Shown here: positions 8,282 to 11,182 of the stretch, in pieces
How the letters are laid out: every line of letters starts with the position of its first letter
Numbering within the stretch: position 1 is the first letter of the stretch
From: Clostridiales bacterium UBA8960
GTDB taxonomy: Bacteria > Bacillota > Clostridia > Peptostreptococcales > Acidaminobacteraceae
Reading direction: 5' to 3'
Length of the DNA: 11,182 bases
NCBI GenBank assembly: GCA_003482695.1
Contig: DMYC01000137.1
Span: 1-11,182 of the forward strand
Position numbers and translations under genes: made by a program
Notes under the pieces: generated by a model
The model's database searches: none
The model's input: the letters and a program-made list of their open reading frames with translations, nothing else
What the model was told of the DNA's origin: nothing

Positions 8282-9913
8282 CTAAAGTTTCATAATTTTA
8301 TGGACTTTAAGCGCCGTTTGAGCCGCAAATCGATGTTCTTCCTTGTCGAGATCCACCTTCATGATTTCCTGAATACGACCAAGCCTATACAAAACCGTAT
8401 TGTAATGCGTATAAAGCTGATCTGACATTTTCTTGAGGTTTCCATTGCATTCAAAATAGACTTCAAGCGTCTTTACCAGTTCTGTGTCCTTGCGTTTATC
8501 GTATTGTGCCAATGGATCAAGAATGTCTTTGTAAAAGATCTCAAGCTCGTTCTTTATGGCAGGATTGGACAAAATTTTATAAATGCCCATCTCTTCAAAA
8601 AGGACGACGTCTTCACCGATATAGAACATCGCCGCTTCAAGCGCTTTAGAAGCGTCCTGCAAACTGCGGTGCACTTGGTTGAGCCCTTTATAGATGCGAC
8701 CGACACCGATTTGGGTCTGATACTTCTTCATCTTGGACTTCAGCACGTCATAGATATACTTGACATATTTCTTGACCACTACAGATCCCTCGCCTTCCTT
8801 GAGCATGATCATCAGGAAGAGTCGATCGCTTTTGTTGAGGATCATGTACGCCCGCCCCATGTCTTTGCAGATCATCTCTATCAGATAGGCAATTTTTAGC
8901 GCTTTTTCCGTGTCATCTGACGTGTTTTTATTATAGACATTGATGTCCATAATCACATAATAGGCATTCTCGGAAAGCCTAAAGTTCGAAGCCCGTTCCA
9001 CAGCCTTGTGTCTTCTGATCTCATCCAAAGAAATAAGGTCGTCAAAAAACTCGAGCTTATATTTGTTCTCAACTTCTTGAACTGAAATCTTTTTTAAAAA
9101 CTCCAGCGCAATAATATTCGACGTCGATTCGAGGCCAAGTTTGTCGTAATTGGAAATCGCTTTTTCTTTTCCATAAGTGACGATGTGCCCAAACACCTGA
9201 TTTTTAACGAAAATCGGAATAATCAAACGTTGAATTTCCCGATCCTTGAACGTCACCGTATCCCAGATGAGTTTTGAATGTTTGCCATCGAGCTGAATGC
9301 CCTCGATGTTTTCGTATAGAAGCGCATAATCATCTTCAAAAGCTTGCTTAACAAAATACGTATCTTCAAAATAATAATCCCGAATAAACACGGGAGATGC
9401 GATCGTCTTATGGATGCTTTTTAGTATGTCGTCAATATTTCCGCCGCTCACAACAACATTCATCGTGTCCTTATGAAGATTCTCCACACGGTTGAGCACT
9501 GCAGACTGTCTTTCAAACATGGCGTTATAAACCGTCGAAAAAATTTCTGTGAACGTCACTTGGAAGTCCAAACTGATCAAAGGCAAATTCAACGCTTCGC
9601 ACGCTTCGATCACTTCAGGCGCAAGGGCTTCAATATAGGGTTTCACTTTTATGAATACAGAAGAGACACGCTTTTCCGAAAGCGCTTTAAAAAGCCCGAT
9701 TTGTTCATCAATCGGCATTTTCTCAAACATTTGTCCTGTCGTCAATATCATCTGCCCATCTTGTCCAATCCATCCGATGATATCCATATCGAGCATGACA
9801 TTGATCGACGAGATCAGATGCGACTCATTTTCAAGCTTCGTCAATAATTTCGATGTCGAGAATAAAGGGAGTTCCAAAACTTCCTTAAGTAGGATGTTCG
9901 ATTCTTTAATCAA
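8282..9913 (-). CDS. PucR/CdaR-family transcriptional regulator
   Basis: A cytosolic DNA-binding regulator, 543 residues from the start I choose. Residues about 5-130 form the N-terminal PucR ligand domain (opening KEVLELPLFST; PLISLDFQVTFTEIFS near 110-127). A GAF-like middle follows at about 135-280. The CdaR GGDEF-like part includes IGVGRIYKGLNQVHRSLQDA (402-421). The C-terminal PucR helix-turn-helix is at about 480-540 (NGNLKKMSDQLYTHYNTVLY, 490-509). The start is TTG at 9911-9913, because GGAGGT lies at 9918-9923 and PucR proteins normally begin a few residues before the KEVLELP motif. An in-frame ATG at 9961 would add 16 residues but lies upstream of the promoter -10. Relatives respond to purine or amino-acid metabolites. 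Its place next to hutU suggests it may control histidine or purine use, which is inference. Confidence 0.9.
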   Translation of the reverse strand: MIKESNILLKEVLELPLFSTSKLLTKLENESHLISSINVMLDMDIIGWIGQDGQMILTTGQMFEKMPIDEQIGLFKALSEKRVSSVFIKVKPYIEALAPEVIEACEALNLPLISLDFQVTFTEIFSTVYNAMFERQSAVLNRVENLHKDTMNVVVSGGNIDDILKSIHKTIASPVFIRDYYFEDTYFVKQAFEDDYALLYENIEGIQLDGKHSKLIWDTVTFKDREIQRLIIPIFVKNQVFGHIVTYGKEKAISNYDKLGLESTSNIIALEFLKKISVQEVENKYKLEFFDDLISLDEIRRHKAVERASNFRLSENAYYVIMDINVYNKNTSDDTEKALKIAYLIEMICKDMGRAYMILNKSDRLFLMIMLKEGEGSVVVKKYVKYIYDVLKSKMKKYQTQIGVGRIYKGLNQVHRSLQDASKALEAAMFYIGEDVVLFEEMGIYKILSNPAIKNELEIFYKDILDPLAQYDKRKDTELVKTLEVYFECNGNLKKMSDQLYTHYNTVLYRLGRIQEIMKVDLDKEEHRFAAQTALKVHKIMKL

Positions 9914-9917
9914 TGTG

Positions 9918-9923
9918 ACCTCC
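9918..9923 (-). promoter_or_regulatory. Ribosome site fixing the PucR-family start at TTG
   Basis: Minus-strand GGAGGT followed by CACA and then TTG. No comparable ribosome site precedes the in-frame upstream ATG at 9961, so translation most likely begins at the TTG at 9911-9913. Confidence 0.8.
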
Positions 9924-9947
9924 AGTTTATAACTATTTAATAACCTA

Positions 9948-9975
9948 ATTATAGCAAACATGGGGGAATGTGCAA
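9948..9975 (-). promoter_or_regulatory. Promoter of the PucR-family regulator (consensus extended -10)
   Basis: The minus strand shows a perfect TATAAT (9948-9953) preceded by TGC, giving an extended -10, with TTGCAC (9970-9975) 16 bases upstream as a weak -35. Transcription would start near 9941, leaving a leader of about 28 bases that contains the GGAGGT site. The left structured element (10018-10162) lies about 40 bases upstream of the -35. Confidence 0.65.
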
Positions 9976-10017
9976 CTGTGGGTTTTTTTGTTGTGAAAAT
10001 TTTATAAAAATACAGTG

Positions 10018-10162
10018 TCTAAACAACCATGGCACGTAAAAGCGCCGCGTAGGTCGTCACTTAGTCCTCGTGAGCTTCCCTTTTTTGTCCTTCGGACGAT
10101 GGAAGCTTCTGCGGAACCGCTCTCAACCTACGCGACACTTTCACGTGCCATGAATGTTCAAA
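10018..10162 (-). ncRNA. Candidate structured RNA/repeat element, left copy
   Basis: Arms 10018-10054 and 10126-10162 pair over 37 positions. Read as minus-strand RNA this gives 30 Watson-Crick pairs, six G-U pairs and one U-U mismatch; read from the plus strand the six become A-C mismatches, which argues for minus-strand RNA. The 71-nt core contains a 7-bp helix, AGCTTCC/GGAAGCT (+ coordinates 10101-10107 and 10073-10079), enclosing the small hairpin GTCCGAAGGAC (10087-10097). A CAC/GTG mini-hairpin has GAGGACTAA in its loop. The core matches the copy at 11005-11150, which has opposite orientation. It lies between the GNAT gene and the PucR promoter. I do not recognise a known family. Alternatives are a palindromic mobile or REP-like element, or a very large terminator. 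No protein is encoded. Confidence 0.6.
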
Positions 10163-10324
10163 TCAACTCTATAGCTTATAAAATATGATTTATGCCTTTA
10201 ATGTATAACCAGTCTATAGACTATCCTTCGACTCAGCTTATCAGGTACAGACGGCTTCGAAGATTCATATGGTTTGAAATTCGTATGATGCCTTGGATTT
10301 TGGAAAACATAAATCAAATATAAA
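10163..10324. other. Gene-free stretch between the acetyltransferase gene and the left element
   Basis: AT-rich, no coding frame seen. It contains a perfect 12-base palindrome, AGTCTATAGACT (10211-10222), and spaced CTTCGA/TCGAAG arms (10226-10231 and 10257-10262). No convincing intrinsic terminator follows the acetyltransferase stop codon. With the element at 10018-10162 and the PucR leader it forms the longest non-coding interval in the window. Confidence 0.4.
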
Positions 10325-10897
10325 TCACTCAGTTCTTTCCATTACTAACGTTAGTGTTCCTTCTTCTCCATAGTCGCCTTGTCCATATTCCTCATAATAC
10401 TGATCGGTTAAGTATTTATGCAGAACCTGTTTTACACTTGATTTTTCTACCTCTTTGAAGCCCGCTTTATTATATGCTTTGATTGCTCTTTTATTTTTAA
10501 CTGATGGTCTGATTATATAGTTGTTTATACATAAGTCTGATGCTAAATAATTACACAGCTCAATTATGGCTAAGGTACCATAGCCTTTGCCGCAATTGGC
10601 TTCAGAATCCATCCAAATGTCGAGCTCAGCCATATGTTCTCTAAGGTGAAAACAAGCATAGCTAACGCAGCCAATTTTCTTCCCGTTCAAAACGATCATA
10701 AAAACTCTACCATACTCTGGATTTGTCCCATCAAAATAGACATCAGCATAATCCTCACAAAACTCTTCCCATGTAGGCCTTTCGTTACTGTCAAACCCAA
10801 ACATGGCATCCGAAACATCCGATTCGCAGAGCCAGTTGTAAACAATTCTTTTGTCTTCTAGGGTAGACGGGATTAATAGAATAGTCTGTTGATCCAT
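10325..10897 (-). CDS. GNAT-family N-acetyltransferase, AAC(6')-like
   Basis: A soluble acetyl-CoA-dependent acetyltransferase, 190 residues from the chosen start. The N-terminal part LIPSTLEDKRIVYNWLCES matches the GNAT family opening. GRVFMIVLNGKKIGCVSY forms the central strands. NCGKGYGTLA is the acetyl-CoA binding motif A (Q/RxxGxG type), and RPSVKNKRAIKAYNKAGF is motif B. The arrangement, with a W plus charged loop near RPTWEEF, resembles aminoglycoside 6'-N-acetyltransferases, but many GNATs of unknown substrate look the same, so resistance is not claimed. GGAGGAG (10904-10910) sits six bases before the ATG at 10895-10897. The ATG at 10910-10912 would place this site inside the gene and add five residues, so I prefer the inner start. 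The gene is visibly more AT-rich than its neighbours and is bracketed by the two inverted structured elements, suggesting later acquisition. Confidence 0.85.
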   Translation of the reverse strand: MDQQTILLIPSTLEDKRIVYNWLCESDVSDAMFGFDSNERPTWEEFCEDYADVYFDGTNPEYGRVFMIVLNGKKIGCVSYACFHLREHMAELDIWMDSEANCGKGYGTLAIIELCNYLASDLCINNYIIRPSVKNKRAIKAYNKAGFKEVEKSSVKQVLHKYLTDQYYEEYGQGDYGEEGTLTLVMERTE

Positions 10898-10903
10898 ATT
10901 ATT

Positions 10904-10910
10904 CTCCTCC
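10904..10910 (-). promoter_or_regulatory. Ribosome site fixing the acetyltransferase start
   Basis: GGAGGAG on the minus strand, six bases before the ATG at 10895-10897. It overlaps the alternative upstream ATG at 10910-10912, which has no good ribosome site of its own. Confidence 0.75.
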
Positions 10911-10930
10911 ATTTATTATGTATTAAATTA

Positions 10931-10961
10931 AGTATATCTCTTCGTGATGGTTTTACTACAA
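10931..10961 (-). promoter_or_regulatory. Possible promoter of the acetyltransferase gene
   Basis: On the minus strand TTGTAG (10956-10961) and TATACT (10931-10936) are separated by 19 bases, slightly long. The distance to the ribosome site is about 20 bases. The region is AT-rich, so chance matches are likely. Confidence 0.3.
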
Positions 10962-11004
10962 ATTAATGATGTGCTTGGACTTTTTGATTGAGGGTTTTTA
11001 ACTA

Positions 11005-11150
11005 TGTATCTGATCGGGCAGGCGCGGGCGTGTCATAGGAGAACGAACGATTCCGCAGTCGCTTCCATCCGTCCGAAGGACAAAAAGGAGGAAGCGCACG
11101 AGGACTTAGTGAGCTCCTATGGCACGCCCGCGACTGACCGAGCTGACGCA
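11005..11150 (+). ncRNA. Candidate structured RNA/repeat element, right copy
   Basis: Arms 11005-11041 and 11114-11150 pair over 37 positions, with 30 Watson-Crick pairs, two G-U pairs in the plus reading and five mismatches, mostly G-A. The 72-nt core matches the left copy read on its minus strand: shared blocks are TTCCGCAG, GCTTCCATC, GTCCGAAGGAC followed by a run of A, and CACGAGGACTNAGTGA. The inner helix is CGCTTCC/GGAAGCG (11060-11066 and 11090-11096). Its first pair is C-G, where the left copy has A-U, a compensatory change. Next to the core the outer helix keeps GTGTC and GGCRC; further out the two copies share no sequence but keep the same length. A hairpin (11160-11182) follows directly and could end a plus-strand transcript. 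Family unknown; a palindromic mobile element is the main alternative. Confidence 0.6.
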
Positions 11151-11154
11151 ATAT

Positions 11155-11182
11155 AAAAAGCCCACGATATAAAACCGTGGGC
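11155..11182 (-). terminator. Terminator hairpin at the right edge
   Basis: A 7-bp perfect stem, GCCCACG (11160-11166) and CGTGGGC (11176-11182), with a nine-base loop. On the minus strand it is followed by TTTTTATATT (from 11159 leftwards), so it fits the end of a minus-strand gene lying beyond the window. The stem may continue past the edge and could also act on plus-strand transcripts from the element at 11005-11150. Confidence 0.65.

Noticed and set aside
10018..10162. Retron msr-msd or group II intron RNA
   Set aside because: No reverse transcriptase gene is in the window and no domain V-like hairpin is recognisable in the core.
10325..10897. Calling the GNAT gene an aminoglycoside resistance gene
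   Set aside because: The fold and motifs fit AAC(6') enzymes, but the same features occur in many acetyltransferases of other function, so the substrate cannot be stated.
10018..11150. CRISPR array or integron attC sites
   Set aside because: There are only two copies in opposite orientation, with no spacer-repeat periodicity. The conserved part is central and the ends are variable, opposite to attC sites, and no GTTRRRY-type ends are seen.

Overview
The window looks like a chromosomal segment of a low-to-mid GC Gram-positive anaerobe, most likely class Clostridia (Bacillota). The grounds are strong AAGGAG/GGAGG-type ribosome sites, sigma-A-type promoters, an Fhs that closely resembles clostridial/acetogen enzymes as I remember them, a PucR/CdaR-type regulator, and a long-form urocanase next to amino-acid and purine fermentation functions. 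I cannot name the genus. All seven protein genes lie on the minus strand, so they are transcribed from right to left.

In transcription order the layout is: a GNAT acetyltransferase (10325-10897); a PucR-family regulator (8282-9913, which I start at a TTG); a long-form urocanate hydratase, hutU (6143-8185); a 932-residue SARP/BTAD-ATPase-TPR regulator (3274-6072); formate--tetrahydrofolate ligase, fhs (1552-3222), overlapping at its ribosome site with a DUF554 membrane protein (856-1542); a strong terminator (802-843); and the 5' part of an NCS2 guanine/hypoxanthine-type permease (1-545) that runs off the left edge.

The middle of the window has a metabolic logic. Urocanase is the second step of histidine breakdown. 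Histidine and purine fermentation both deliver a formimino group to tetrahydrofolate, and Fhs run in reverse turns the resulting formyl-THF into formate plus ATP. A purine permease and a PucR-type regulator fit the same one-carbon theme. That the two large regulators control hutU or fhs is inferred from position only.

The right end (about 10018-11182) is different. Two 145-146 nt elements in opposite orientation bracket the AT-rich acetyltransferase gene. Each has a conserved core of about 71 nt closed by a 37-position helix. The helix keeps its length and pairing in both copies while most of its sequence has changed, and one inner helix pair shows a clean compensatory change (A-U versus C-G). 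In the left copy six of the seven non-Watson-Crick positions are G-U only if the minus strand is read. This is the pattern expected of a structured RNA, or of an element mobile as single-stranded DNA. I do not recognise the family, and it is the item most worth a second look.
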